Origin: Actinomycetes bacterium
GTDB taxonomy: Bacteria; Actinomycetota; Acidimicrobiia; Acidimicrobiales; RAAP-2
Assembly: GCA_021791845.1 (NCBI GenBank)
Contig: JAJYVT010000019.1
Span: 1-47,465 of the forward strand
Direction of reading: 5' to 3'
DNA: 47,465 nucleotides
Below, piece by piece: positions 9,456-17,611 of this stretch. Position numbers and translations under genes: made by a program. Numbering within the stretch: the first letter of the stretch is position 1; the number at the start of each line of letters is the position of its first letter. Under the pieces are notes generated by a model. The model searched no databases and was not told where the DNA came from. It worked only from the letters and a program-made list of their open reading frames with translations.

Positions 9456-10007
9456 TCAGACCGCGGCCGCGGCGTCCCGCACCCGGTCGACCAGCGCCGC
9501 CAGCGGCCCCATGACCACGTTGCCGGGCGGGGTGTCCGGCGCGTGCGGGTGCGGATGCGTGGGGGCGGCGTCCTTCGCCTTGGTGTAGCGCTGCCCGAGC
9601 TCGATCCGGCGGTCCGGCGCCAGCGCGCCGAGCAGCATGGCGAAGGCGGTCTCCTCCTCCGCCGTTGCGTGCTCGAGCACCGCCGACTTCAGCGCGGCCA
9701 CCTCCTGGGCGAACTCCGGGCTGGCGGGATCCATCTTCTCCATCTGTGCCAGCTTCTCCTCCGCCTCCGACTGCTCGGAGATCCGGGCGTCGGCGATGGC
9801 GTCACCACCCGGCACGTCCCGCACCGCCGGGTACACCACCACCTCCTCGGCCACCTCGTGGCGGACCAGGTCGTTGGTCAGCTTCCAGAACAGCTCGGCG
9901 CGGCCGTCGGCGGGAGCCGCGGCCAGCGCCTCCAACCGGGACTTCACGAGCTGGTGGTCCTCCTCGAGCAGTCGCACGACGTCATCGGGGTTCTCGTAGG
10001 TAGCCAT
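9456..10007 (-). CDS. Hemerythrin HHE cation-binding domain protein
   Basis: A 183-residue helical protein with the HHE pattern: LLEEDHQLVKSRLE (H near residue 18), LVRHEVAEEVVVYPAV and VLEHATAEEETAF. These His/Glu residues would bind a di-iron centre; roles in oxygen, NO or iron handling are known in the family. The C-terminus carries a His-Pro run (THPHPHAPD). The start is ATG 10007 with GGAG about 10 nt upstream. It is 57 bp upstream of the PfpI gene on the same strand, suggesting a stress-related operon with the PfpI gene. Confidence 0.88.
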   Translation of the reverse strand: MATYENPDDVVRLLEEDHQLVKSRLEALAAAPADGRAELFWKLTNDLVRHEVAEEVVVYPAVRDVPGGDAIADARISEQSEAEEKLAQMEKMDPASPEFAQEVAALKSAVLEHATAEEETAFAMLLGALAPDRRIELGQRYTKAKDAAPTHPHPHAPDTPPGNVVMGPLAALVDRVRDAAAAV

Positions 10008-10304
10008 GGTCCGCCACTCCTTCATGTCGTTGGCTGTGCGCAGCGGTGCGCGTGGTGGATCGGCGGCCCCTCGCTCCGGCCGGGTCCGCTCCCGACCTAC
10101 CCGGTGCACCGGCGTGCGCAACCGCGCGTCCGCCGCGCGACCCGCGCGCTCTCCGTGCGCGGCCGGGGCGTTAGGCGGCTCCCGGGCGCGGGTAAGGAGC
10201 GTGGGCCGCGCCGCGACGCCGCCCACGCCGCACCCCGGTCCGACGGGTGCTGCGGTGCGGTTTGCTTCGGTGTCGCGCTGCGGTGCCGAGAGGGAGGACG
10301 CCGG
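10008..10304. other. Intergenic region without recognised gene
   Basis: This 297-bp gap separates the divergent hemerythrin and STAS genes. It is very GC-rich and I see no RNA gene or clear promoter. An SD-like GGGAGGA lies near 10292-10298, just ahead of the STAS start. Confidence 0.5.
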
Positions 10305-10640
10305 ATGACCGTCGAGACGCTGCACGAGCCGGTGGCGGGCCCAGCGGCGCTGTCGGTCGCGTTCCGCCACGTCGGTGCGGTCTGCATCCTCTCGCTGCGG
10401 GGCGCCCTGACGGCAGGGACGCTGCAGGTCTTCGAGTCCCAGATCGACCGGCTCGGCCGCACGACCTGCCACCGGGTGGTCGTGGACGCCGCCGGCCTCG
10501 CGGCCATCGACGAGGCCGGCGTGCGGGTCGTCACCGGGCTGCACCACTACGTGCACGCGCGCGGCGGCCGGCTGAGCGTGATCGGCGCCGCCGGTGCGGT
10601 CGCCCGGGCGCTCGCGTCGATCCCCCTGCCGGCGGGCTGA
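10305..10640 (+). CDS. STAS domain protein (anti-sigma factor antagonist-like)
   Basis: A 111-residue single STAS domain with the typical strand order: GAVCILSLRGALTAGTL, then VVVDAAGLAAIDEAGVRVV, then GGRLSVIGAAGAVARAL. In SpoIIAA/RsbV the loop after the second strand reads D-S-S-G and its second Ser is phosphorylated. Here it is D69-E70-A71-G72, so the acceptor Ser is absent. It may bind a partner constitutively or answer to another signal. The ATG at 10305 is preceded by AGGGAGG. The next small gene begins 1 bp after its stop. Confidence 0.88.
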   Translation: MTVETLHEPVAGPAALSVAFRHVGAVCILSLRGALTAGTLQVFESQIDRLGRTTCHRVVVDAAGLAAIDEAGVRVVTGLHHYVHARGGRLSVIGAAGAVARALASIPLPAG

Positions 10641-10641
10641 C

Positions 10642-11064
10642 GTGCCGGGTCGGGGCTCGGAGCAGGACCGCCCGGCACCGCCGGCCGGTGAGGTCCGTCC
10701 GGACGCCCGCGGACCAGGAGCGGAGGAGACCGCCGCGTCGGCTACCCACGACCTGGCCGTGCTCCGGCAGGACAACGGCGAGCTCGCGGAAGACGCGATG
10801 CCCAAGCGCACCCTCGACGCGGCCGACGCCGCCACCGCGCACCACGCCGCCGACGACGAGGCCGACCAGCAGTCCGAGGAGTCGTTCCCTGCCAGCGACG
10901 CCCCTTCGACCTGGGCCGGCGACGGCCCGACGGCGGAGGACCCGCGCCACGGCGACGTGGCCGGCCGGCTGGTCGACCGGTCCCCGGTCGAGCACGTGCC
11001 CGAGCGCGACGACCCCGACGACCCCGTCCCGCGGACCCTCCCCCGGGACGGACGCAGTACCTGA
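10642..11064 (+). CDS. Small acidic hypothetical protein with an EESFPASD motif
   Basis: I do not know the function. From the GTG at 10642 it is 140 residues, rich in Asp, Glu, Ala and Pro, and probably largely disordered. It contains QQSEESFPASDAPSTW near the middle; an ESFPASDxP motif occurs in many short uncharacterised bacterial proteins. ATG 10798 would give an 88-residue alternative that still keeps this motif. It starts 1 bp after the STAS stop, so it is probably translated from the same transcript. Confidence 0.6.
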   Translation: MPGRGSEQDRPAPPAGEVRPDARGPGAEETAASATHDLAVLRQDNGELAEDAMPKRTLDAADAATAHHAADDEADQQSEESFPASDAPSTWAGDGPTAEDPRHGDVAGRLVDRSPVEHVPERDDPDDPVPRTLPRDGRST

Positions 11065-11100
11065 GACCGACGACCATCCAGGACGGACCGACCACCCACC

Positions 11101-11469
11101 GTGAGCGCCACACCGGAGGCCACCGACGCCGTCATCGAGACCGACGACGGACCCATGCCGATCCACGTCGCCGTGCCGGCCGCCACCCCCAAGGGCGCGG
11201 TGGTGGTGCTGCAGGAGGCGTTCGGCGTCACCGACGACGTCAAGGACGTGGCCCGCCGGTTCGCGCTCGCCGGGTGGCACACCCTGGCGCCCTCGCTGTT
11301 CCACCGGCAGGGCTCGCCGGTGCTCTACCCCGAGGCCGGCCACGGCTTCCACTGCGACGCCCGCCCCGGCGCCTTTGCCCCCGGACCGGCGCAGGACGCC
11401 TTCGGGCGGACCCTCGCCTGGCTCGAGCGCTACGGCGGGGGCGCGCCCGCCCAGGGCGTGAGCCGCTGA
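11101..11469 (+). pseudogene. Dienelactone hydrolase-family remnant with internal deletion
   Basis: A 122-residue in-frame product. Residues 1-70 match the N-terminus of dienelactone hydrolases (GAVVVLQEAFGVTDDVKDVA, then GWHTLAPSLFHR). The sequence then jumps from RQGSPV straight into the family's C-terminal segment LYPEAGHGFHCDARP and the final helix. A normal member has about 220-240 residues; the missing ~100 contain the nucleophile elbow (GxCxGG) and the catalytic Asp. Only the C-terminal His region remains, so hydrolase activity is not expected. The frame is intact, so a short protein may still be made. Confidence 0.7.
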
Positions 11470-11488
11470 CGGGCCGGCGCCGGGCGCC

Positions 11489-12718
11489 TCAGCTCCGGGG
11501 CACGTCCTTCCAAGGGACCTCCCGGTCCACCCGGGGCTCGCCCGGCAGGCCGAGGACGCGCTCGCCCACGATGTTGCGCATCACCTCCGAGGTGCCGCCC
11601 TCGATCGAGTTCGCCCGTGCCCGGAGGAACGACCGGCGCACGTCGGCGGCACCGAACGAGAGCCCCGTCGGGCGCACCCGCGGGTAGTCCGTGCCGTAGA
11701 GCATCCCCTCGGCGCCGAGGAGGTCCACGCACAGCTCGTAGGTGCGCTTGTTCTCCTCGGCGTAGGCCAACTTCGCCACCGAGCCCTCCGGCCCGGGCGT
11801 GCCGGCCCGGCGGTTGTGCGCTGCCCGCAGGTTGGTGAGCCGGGCAACCTCGTGGGCGATCCAGCGCCGCACCAGCGCGTCCCGGAGCGCCAGGGCATGG
11901 GGCGACCGGTCGCCCTGCCAGCGCTCCTTCCACAGCGCCAAGGCTGTGGCGATCGGTCCCGAGGCCCGCGGGCCGACGTTGCCCCCGATGGCGACCCGCT
12001 CGTTCATGAGCGTGGTCACCGCCACCCGCCACCCCTCCCCCACCGCGCCCAGCCGGTCGGTGTCGGGGACCCTGGCGTCGGTGAAGAACACCTCGTTGAA
12101 CTCCGCCTCGCCGGTGATCTGGTAGAGCGGGCGGACGTCCACGCCCGGCGCGTGCATGTCCACGAGGAAGCACGTGATCCCGGCGTGCTTGGGCACGTCG
12201 GGGTCGGTCCGGACGAGCAGCAGGCCCCGCCGAGCCAGGTGGGCGACCGTGGTCCAGACCTTCTGGCCCGTCACCACCCACTCGTCGCCGTCGCGCTCGG
12301 CCCGGGTGGCCAGGCTGGCGACGTCGGAGCCGGCGCCGGGCTCGCTGAAGAGCTGGCACCAGACCTCCTCGCCGGTGAAGAGGGGGCGGAGGAAGCGGTC
12401 CTTCTGCGCCTCGGTGCCGTGCGCGAGCACCGTCGGGGCCACCATCCCGTACCCGATCACGTTGCGCAGCACGGCCAGCGGCGCGCCGGCGTCACGGAGC
12501 CGGCCCATGGCGTGCTGCTGCAACGCCGGGGAGAGCCCGAGGCCGCCGCGGCCTTCCGGGTGGTGCACCCACGCCAGCCCCCGGTCGAACTGGGCGCCGA
12601 GGAAGACCTCGGGCGGCGTCGTCGCCGGGGGCAGGTCGGCCAGGAGCTCGTCGATGCGGGCGTCGACGAGCCGGCGGTCCTCCTCCTCGGGCGTGGCGTC
12701 GATGTCGGTCGCCGTCAT
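11489..12718 (-). CDS. Acyl-CoA dehydrogenase family protein
   Basis: A 409-residue FAD-dependent acyl-CoA dehydrogenase. Signatures are WCQLFSEPGAGSDVASLATRA and WVVTGQKVWTT in the middle domain, and the C-terminal RANSIEGGTSEVMRNIVGER. These enzymes introduce the alpha-beta double bond in acyl-CoAs; the chain-length preference is unclear. The ATG at 12718 has a good SD (GAGGAG) and overlaps the stop of the upstream KdpD-N gene by 4 bp (ATGA). This makes an unusual operon of a KdpD-type sensor domain with a fatty-acid enzyme. The longer upstream frame is out-of-family sequence antisense to nothing useful and was not included. Confidence 0.92.
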   Translation of the reverse strand: MTATDIDATPEEEDRRLVDARIDELLADLPPATTPPEVFLGAQFDRGLAWVHHPEGRGGLGLSPALQQHAMGRLRDAGAPLAVLRNVIGYGMVAPTVLAHGTEAQKDRFLRPLFTGEEVWCQLFSEPGAGSDVASLATRAERDGDEWVVTGQKVWTTVAHLARRGLLLVRTDPDVPKHAGITCFLVDMHAPGVDVRPLYQITGEAEFNEVFFTDARVPDTDRLGAVGEGWRVAVTTLMNERVAIGGNVGPRASGPIATALALWKERWQGDRSPHALALRDALVRRWIAHEVARLTNLRAAHNRRAGTPGPEGSVAKLAYAEENKRTYELCVDLLGAEGMLYGTDYPRVRPTGLSFGAADVRRSFLRARANSIEGGTSEVMRNIVGERVLGLPGEPRVDREVPWKDVPRS

Positions 12719-13905
12719 GCGAGCTCCTCTCCCTCTCCGGCCCCCACGCGGGCCACCGCGTCGGCGGGCGGCTCGACCAGCTCCCGCCGGGCGATCACGT
12801 GCACGTCGATGCCGGCCTCCGCCGCGAACCGGAGGATCTTGCGCACCACCGACCCCCGCACCACCTCGTCGAACCGGGTGCGCTTGGTCGCCCCCACCAC
12901 GATCTGGGTCACCTGGTGGGCGGCGGCGGTCTCCACCACCGTCCGGGCCGGGTCGTCGCCCTCCACCTCGATCCACGTGCCGCCCACGTCCTCGGCCAGC
13001 GTGCGCAGGGACCCGAGGGCCGGGTCGGGGCCCGTCCCCTCCCGTTCGGCGTCCCGCACGTGCAGCACGATGAGCTCGCCCTTGTTGCGGCGGGCCATCC
13101 TGGCAGCCCGACGGACCACGACGTCACTGCCCGGCGCCTGCGTGGCGGCCACCAGGATCCGCTCGGTGGTGCCCCAGCCGCCGGGGGGCCGGTGGGTCTC
13201 CAGGAACCGGAGCAGCTCCTCCTCCGTCTCGTCGGCCACGAACCGCAACGCCAGCTCGCGCAGCGCCACCAGGTTCTCGGTGCGGAAGAAGCCGTTCAGG
13301 GCGTCGGGCACCTTGGCCGGCGGGTAGATGTTGCCGTGCAGCATCCGGCGACGCAGCTGGTCGGCGGAGGAGTCGATGAGCTCCAGCTGGTCGGCCCGGC
13401 GGACCACCCAGTCGGGCACCCGCTCACGGATCCGGACGCCGGTGATGACCTCCACCGCGTCGGCCAGGCTCTCCAGGTGCTGGATGTTGACGGTGCTGAT
13501 CACCGCGATCCCGGCCTCGAGCAGGGAGAGCACGTCCTGCCAGCGCTTCTCGTGGGGACCGGACCCCGGGACGTTGGTGTGGGCCAGCTCGTCCACCAAC
13601 GCCACCTCGGGCTGGCGGGCGAGCACGGCGTCCAGGTCCATCTCGGTGAACGTGGTGCCCCGGTACTCCACGGTCTTGCGGGGGACGACGGGGAGTGTGC
13701 GCACCAGCTCCGCCGTCCGCGGCCGGCCGTGCGTCTCCACGAACCCGATGGCCACGTCGGTGCCGCGCTCGTGACGGCGCCACCCCTCGTCCAGCATGGC
13801 GCACGTCTTCCCCACGCCCGCGGCCGACCCGATGTAGATGCGGAAACGGCCGGCGGGCCGTACCGCCTGCGCCGACTCCTCGTCGACCACGGTCGGACCG
13901 GTCAC
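12715..13905 (-). CDS. KdpD N-terminal sensor domain plus universal-stress domain, lacking the kinase
   Basis: A 396-residue protein starting at GTG 13905. Residues about 20-230 are the KdpD cytosolic domain: Walker A GSAAGVGKT (26-34), a LVDELAHTNVPGS Walker B-like motif near 100, and KRWQDVLSLLEAGI. Residues about 250-390 form a Usp domain (RILVAATQAPGSD; VVGATKRTRF; RGSVVRKILRFA). It ends there, without the DUF4118, GAF, HisKA and HATPase parts of a full KdpD; those are encoded by the divergent gene starting at 13997. In KdpD this part senses K+ and ligands such as ATP and c-di-AMP. It probably acts in trans on the neighbouring kinase. Confidence 0.88.
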   Translation of the reverse strand: MTGPTVVDEESAQAVRPAGRFRIYIGSAAGVGKTCAMLDEGWRRHERGTDVAIGFVETHGRPRTAELVRTLPVVPRKTVEYRGTTFTEMDLDAVLARQPEVALVDELAHTNVPGSGPHEKRWQDVLSLLEAGIAVISTVNIQHLESLADAVEVITGVRIRERVPDWVVRRADQLELIDSSADQLRRRMLHGNIYPPAKVPDALNGFFRTENLVALRELALRFVADETEEELLRFLETHRPPGGWGTTERILVAATQAPGSDVVVRRAARMARRNKGELIVLHVRDAEREGTGPDPALGSLRTLAEDVGGTWIEVEGDDPARTVVETAAAHQVTQIVVGATKRTRFDEVVRGSVVRKILRFAAEAGIDVHVIARRELVEPPADAVARVGAGEGEELA

Positions 13906-13950
13906 CGTCCCATTCTCGCGGGCGGCGGGGGACGTCCGCTCCCGCCCCTC

Positions 13951-14000
13951 TACACTCGCTGATCGAGGAGGGTGCCGTCGTGACCGGGGTGCCGTCGTGA
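13951..14000 (+). promoter_or_regulatory. Promoter -10 TACACT and a 6-codon coupled mini-ORF before the kinase
   Basis: TACACT (13951-13956) is a plausible -10. A strong SD, GAGGAGG (13965-13971), is followed by GTG at 13980, which opens a 6-codon frame ending in TGA at 13998-14000. That stop overlaps the kinase GTG (13997) as GTGA. The SD therefore serves the mini-ORF, and the kinase would be translated by coupling. The segment GTGCCGTCGTGA is repeated twice here. Confidence 0.45.
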
Positions 14001-15472
14001 AGCGCTGGCTGAGGGGAGCCCTCGTCGCGATCGCCGGGATCGCCGCCCTGTCCGCCGCCATGGTCCCGTTGCGCGACCATCTCTCGCTCGCCACCCCCGC
14101 GCTCGTGCTCGTGGTCCCCGTCGTGGCCGGCGTGGCCGTGGGCGGGCTCGCCAGCGGGATCGTCGCCGTGGTGGCCGGCTTCATCGCCTACGACCTGCTC
14201 TTCATCCCTCCCTACGGCACGCTCACCGTGGGGGCGGCCCAGAACTGGGCGGCGCTCGGCGTGTACGCCGTCGTCATGCTGATCGTGGCCAGGGTCTTCG
14301 CCTTCCTCCAGCGGACCCGGGGGGAGGCCCGGCGCGACGCGGACGCCACGCGCCGCCTCTATGCGCTGTCAGACGTCCTCATCGGGGACAAGCCGGTCAC
14401 CGGCGTGCTGCAGGACATCGCCGACACCATCTGCCAGGCGTTCGGCGCCCGCTGGGTCGCCGTCCTCATCCCCGGGGAGGGGGAGGGCTCCGAGCTGAGG
14501 GTGGCCGCCACCGCCGGGGACCCGACGGCGGCCGAGCTGGCCGCCATGGCCCCCACCGGGGGGCGCCCCGAGTGGCTCGGTGCGGGTACCGGCCACGCGG
14601 CGGCGGGCCAGGTCCGCGTCGTCCTCACCGCCCGCGGGCGCCCGGTGGGCCTGGTGGCCATCGCCGGCGCCACCTTCGACCGGCACGAGGCCGCCCTGCT
14701 CCAGACGTACGCCAACCAGGCCGCCCTGGCCCTCGAACGCAGCCAGCTGCGCGAGCAGGCGCTCAGGACCGAGCTCCTGGAGCAGGTCGACGCCCTGCGC
14801 GCCTCCCTCATGGGGGCGGTCTCCCACGACCTGCGCACGCCGCTCGCCTCGGTCAAGACCGCCGTCAGCGCGCTTCGCCGGGCGACAGGGGACGGGCGGC
14901 TGAGCGCCGAGGACAAGAGCGAGCTCCTGGCGCTCATCGAGCAGCAGTCCGACGCCCTCGACCGGCTGGTCGCCAACCTGCTGGACATGACCCGCATCCA
15001 GTCGGGCGCCCTCGAGCTGCGGCCGGCCATCACCCCGGTGGCCGACGTGGTGGAGGGAGGGCTCCGGGCGAGCGCCGTCGCGCCCGACACGGTGGACGTC
15101 CGCCTCCCGGTCGACCTCCCGCCGGTGCAGGTCGACCAGGTCCTGATGGAGCAGGTGCTGGCCAACCTGCTGGACAACGCCGCCCGCCACTCGCCCGACG
15201 GCGTGCCCGTGCGCGTGGAGGCCGCCGTGCGCGACGGCGTGGTCGAGCTCTCGGTGAGCGACCGGGGACCGGGGGTGCCGCCCGGCGACCGGGAGCGAAT
15301 CTTCACCATGTTCAGCCGGATCGGCGCCGAAGGCAGGGCGGGGCTCGGGCTGGCCATCGCCCGTGCCTTCGTCGAGTCCCACGGCCAGACCATCCACGTG
15401 GAGGACGCACCCGGCGGGGGGGCCCGCTTCGTCCTCACCCTGCCGGCAGCGCCCGTGCCGGTGGAGGCTTGA
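13997..15472 (+). CDS. Sensor histidine kinase, KdpD C-terminal type (DUF4118-GAF-HisKA-HATPase)
   Basis: A 491-residue membrane kinase equal to the second half of KdpD. Three or four hydrophobic segments with the DUF4118 look lie at about residues 5-105 (including FIAYDLLFIPPYGTL). A GAF domain spans about 125-255. The H-box is AVSHDLRTPL near 276, the N-box NLLDNAARHSP near 391, then DRGPGVPP and GLGLAIARAF. It has no N-terminal KdpD or Usp domain; those are on the divergent gene. It would phosphorylate the response regulator encoded just downstream. No kdpFABC genes are present in this window. Confidence 0.9.
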   Translation: MKRWLRGALVAIAGIAALSAAMVPLRDHLSLATPALVLVVPVVAGVAVGGLASGIVAVVAGFIAYDLLFIPPYGTLTVGAAQNWAALGVYAVVMLIVARVFAFLQRTRGEARRDADATRRLYALSDVLIGDKPVTGVLQDIADTICQAFGARWVAVLIPGEGEGSELRVAATAGDPTAAELAAMAPTGGRPEWLGAGTGHAAAGQVRVVLTARGRPVGLVAIAGATFDRHEAALLQTYANQAALALERSQLREQALRTELLEQVDALRASLMGAVSHDLRTPLASVKTAVSALRRATGDGRLSAEDKSELLALIEQQSDALDRLVANLLDMTRIQSGALELRPAITPVADVVEGGLRASAVAPDTVDVRLPVDLPPVQVDQVLMEQVLANLLDNAARHSPDGVPVRVEAAVRDGVVELSVSDRGPGVPPGDRERIFTMFSRIGAEGRAGLGLAIARAFVESHGQTIHVEDAPGGGARFVLTLPAAPVPVEA

Positions 15473-15473
15473 C

Positions 15474-16151
15474 GTGTCCCGCATCCTCGTCATCGACGAC
15501 GACCGCTCCCTGCTCCGCGCGCTCACCATCGCCCTGTCGGCCCGTGGGAACGAGGTGGTGGTGGCCCGCGCCGCGGCGGAGGGGATCGCCCAGGTGTCGC
15601 TCACCACGCCCGACGTCGTCATCCTCGACCTCGGGCTCCCCGACATGGACGGCGTCGAGGTGTGCCGGCGGATCCGCCAGTGGACCCAGGTGCCGATCAT
15701 CGTGCTGTCCGCCGCGGCCTCCGAGGGGCGCAAGGTGACCGCGCTGGACGCCGGCGCCGACGACTACGTGACCAAGCCGTTCGGCATGGCCGAGCTCGAG
15801 GCCCGCCTGCGCGTCGCCCTGCGCAGGACCGCTCCCGCACCCGGCTCCCCGCCGGTCATCTGCGTCGGACGGCTCGAGGTCGACCTCCTGCACCACATGG
15901 CCCGGGTGGACGGCGCTGGGGTGGACCTCACGGCAAAGGAGTTCGACCTGCTCGCCTTCCTGGCCCGCCATGCCGGCAAGGTGTGCACCCATCAGATGAT
16001 CCTCCACGAGGTGTGGGGGTCGACCTACAGCAACGAGTCCCACTACCTGCGGGTGTACGCGCACCGGCTCCGGCGCAAGCTGGGGGAGGCCGGCTACATG
16101 CTGCGGACCCAGCCCGGGATCGGCTACCAGCTGGCCGACGAGCCGTCGTGA
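15474..16151 (+). CDS. kdpE: OmpR/KdpE-type response regulator
   Basis: A 225-residue regulator with an N-terminal receiver domain (acidic pocket DDD at 8-10, phospho-acceptor D52 in VVILDLGLPDMDG, conserved Lys in YVTKPFG near 102) and a C-terminal winged helix (LTAKEFDLLAFLARHAG; YLRVYAHRLRRKLG). The GTG start lies 1 bp after the kinase stop, behind GGAGG, so the two are one operon. By homology and its KdpD-type partner I name it kdpE, but the target operon is not visible and another regulon is possible. Confidence 0.88.
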   Translation: MSRILVIDDDRSLLRALTIALSARGNEVVVARAAAEGIAQVSLTTPDVVILDLGLPDMDGVEVCRRIRQWTQVPIIVLSAAASEGRKVTALDAGADDYVTKPFGMAELEARLRVALRRTAPAPGSPPVICVGRLEVDLLHHMARVDGAGVDLTAKEFDLLAFLARHAGKVCTHQMILHEVWGSTYSNESHYLRVYAHRLRRKLGEAGYMLRTQPGIGYQLADEPS

Positions 16152-16723
16152 GCGGCACCGACCGCAGGATCGCCGCGCCGCGCCGCGCCGGGGTGCCGGG
16201 CCGGTGGGCGGCGCCGGCGACGGTCGCGATCGGCCTGGGCGCCCTCGCGCTGTCGGCCTGGGAGGGAACGGTCGTCCAGAGCTCCGCACGCGCCCACGCC
16301 AGCGTGCTGGCGGTCATCGGCGTGACCCTCGCCACCGCCGGGCTGGTCGGCCGGCGGCAACAGCGCCGGCGGAGCGCCGACTGGGCGCGCCGCGCCGGTG
16401 CCGTCCTCGATCCCGGCGGCCGGCGGCGGCCGGTCGCGCTCGTGGTCGGCACCGTCGCCTGGGCCGTGCTGGTGGCCGCCACCATCGGCTGGGACCTCAA
16501 CAGCTTCGTGCACCAGGCGCACGACCTGCCCACCCTGAGCCGCCTCGTCGGGGACGTCACCCGTCACGACTGGGGTCGCGCCCTCGTGTTCGCCGCCTGG
16601 CTGGCCCTCGGCGCCTACCTGGCGATGGGCGGGAGGCGACGTGCCGGCGCCCGGCGCCCGGCGCGCTCCACCGGCGCCGGCCCCGGAGCCGACGGCGCCG
16701 ACCGGGGCACCGCGACACCATGA
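16148..16723 (+). CDS. Hypothetical four-helix membrane protein
   Basis: I do not recognise the family. From GTG 16148 it is 191 residues with about four membrane helices (APATVAIGLGALALSA; VLAVIGVTLATAGLV; ALVVGTVAWAVLVAATI; ALVFAAWLALGAYLAMG) and a Gly/Ala/Arg-rich cytosolic tail. It overlaps the response regulator stop (GTGA) and the next gene (ATGA), so it belongs to the kinase operon. That position suggests a membrane partner of the kinase, but nothing in the sequence proves it. Confidence 0.75.
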   Translation: MSGTDRRIAAPRRAGVPGRWAAPATVAIGLGALALSAWEGTVVQSSARAHASVLAVIGVTLATAGLVGRRQQRRRSADWARRAGAVLDPGGRRRPVALVVGTVAWAVLVAATIGWDLNSFVHQAHDLPTLSRLVGDVTRHDWGRALVFAAWLALGAYLAMGGRRRAGARRPARSTGAGPGADGADRGTATP

Positions 16724-16914
16724 CCATCGGGGACATCGTGTGGGCGGTCATCGGTGCGGCCTGGGTCCTGTGGCTGCTGGCCACGGCCGTGGTGCGCCCG
16801 CTGCCGGGGTTCCTCCGGGTGGTCCGCGGCTTCGTCGGGTCGTGGGCCGGACGGGCCATCGCCCTCGCCGCCTGGGGCGGGGCGGGCTGGCACCTCTTCT
16901 GCCAGCGCCCCTGA
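16720..16914 (+). CDS. Small hypothetical membrane protein
   Basis: A 64-residue protein with one clear membrane helix (IVWAVIGAAWVLWLLATAVV) and a second weaker one near the C-terminus (AIALAAWGGAGWHLF). Function unknown. It starts at an ATG overlapping the upstream stop, as the last gene of the kinase operon. Confidence 0.7.
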   Translation: MTIGDIVWAVIGAAWVLWLLATAVVRPLPGFLRVVRGFVGSWAGRAIALAAWGGAGWHLFCQRP

Positions 16915-16963
16915 CCGGCGTGCGGGGCCGGCGTGCCTGCGCGGCCTGCGCGGCCGGCGGGGC

Positions 16964-17575
16964 CTACCCGGCGCGACGGCCGCGGCCGAGCGCGTCGCCG
17001 GCCCGGGCCACCCCGGCGGTGACGCACTCCACTTCCCGGCGGGCGTCGTCGGCCAACGGGCCCATTCGCGCCGCCGCCGCGTCCCCGGCGGAGACGAGCG
17101 CCGCCCGGCGGATCGACCCCGCCGCGTCCCGCACGTCGGCCACCTGGCGCCCGAGCCCTTCGAGGGGGCCGGCGAGCGGCGCCCCGCCCGCCAGTGCCAG
17201 GAGTCGGTCCAGGTCCTCCGAGGCGCTGCGCAGGCGACGGCAGAGGGACGGCAGGTCGCCGACGGTGCCGCCGGCCCGCTCGGCTGCCAGCACCGCCCGG
17301 GCCGCCCCGTCCACCGACTGCCACAGCTGGAGCCGCAGGACGGCCGGGTCCGCGGAGCCGCCGGCCGCGGCCTCCCCGTGCCAGCGCGCCGCACCCCGTG
17401 CCCGCAGGACGCCCAGGAGCGCGACCCCCGTTCGAAGCGCCGTGCTCGACCGCAGCGCCCGCCACCGGCGGCGGAGGCGGATCCATGCCACCACCGCGGC
17501 CGCCGCCACCAGGCCGAGCCCGACCACGACGACGGCCATCACCGCCAGGAGCAGGTCAGAGACGCCGCTCAGCAT
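16964..17575 (-). CDS. Hypothetical protein with one N-terminal membrane helix
   Basis: A 203-residue protein with no recognised domain. Residues about 5-32 form a strong membrane anchor (LLLAVMAVVVVGLGLVAAAA) followed by an Arg-rich stretch. The rest is Ala/Arg/Leu-rich and probably helical (VADVRDAAGSIRRAAL). The start could be ATG 17575 or the TTG just before it. A near-perfect -10 (TATACT on the minus strand) lies 8 nt upstream and no SD is present. Confidence 0.65.
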   Translation of the reverse strand: MLSGVSDLLLAVMAVVVVGLGLVAAAAVVAWIRLRRRWRALRSSTALRTGVALLGVLRARGAARWHGEAAAGGSADPAVLRLQLWQSVDGAARAVLAAERAGGTVGDLPSLCRRLRSASEDLDRLLALAGGAPLAGPLEGLGRQVADVRDAAGSIRRAALVSAGDAAAARMGPLADDARREVECVTAGVARAGDALGRGRRAG

Positions 17576-17583
17576 CAAGGCCG

Positions 17584-17589
17584 AGTATA
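17584..17589 (-). promoter_or_regulatory. -10 box TATACT, minus strand
   Basis: Perfect extended-type hexamer 8 nt before the ATG at 17575, another case of a likely near-leaderless transcript. No TTGACA-like -35 is seen. Confidence 0.5.
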
Positions 17590-17611
17590 CGGACGGTCCG
17601 CCGCGCCGGCC

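Noticed and set aside
10008..11282. Upstream extension of the hemerythrin frame
   Set aside because: It runs antisense through the STAS gene, the small ESFPASD gene and part of the dienelactone hydrolase remnant; the real start is ATG 10007 with an SD.
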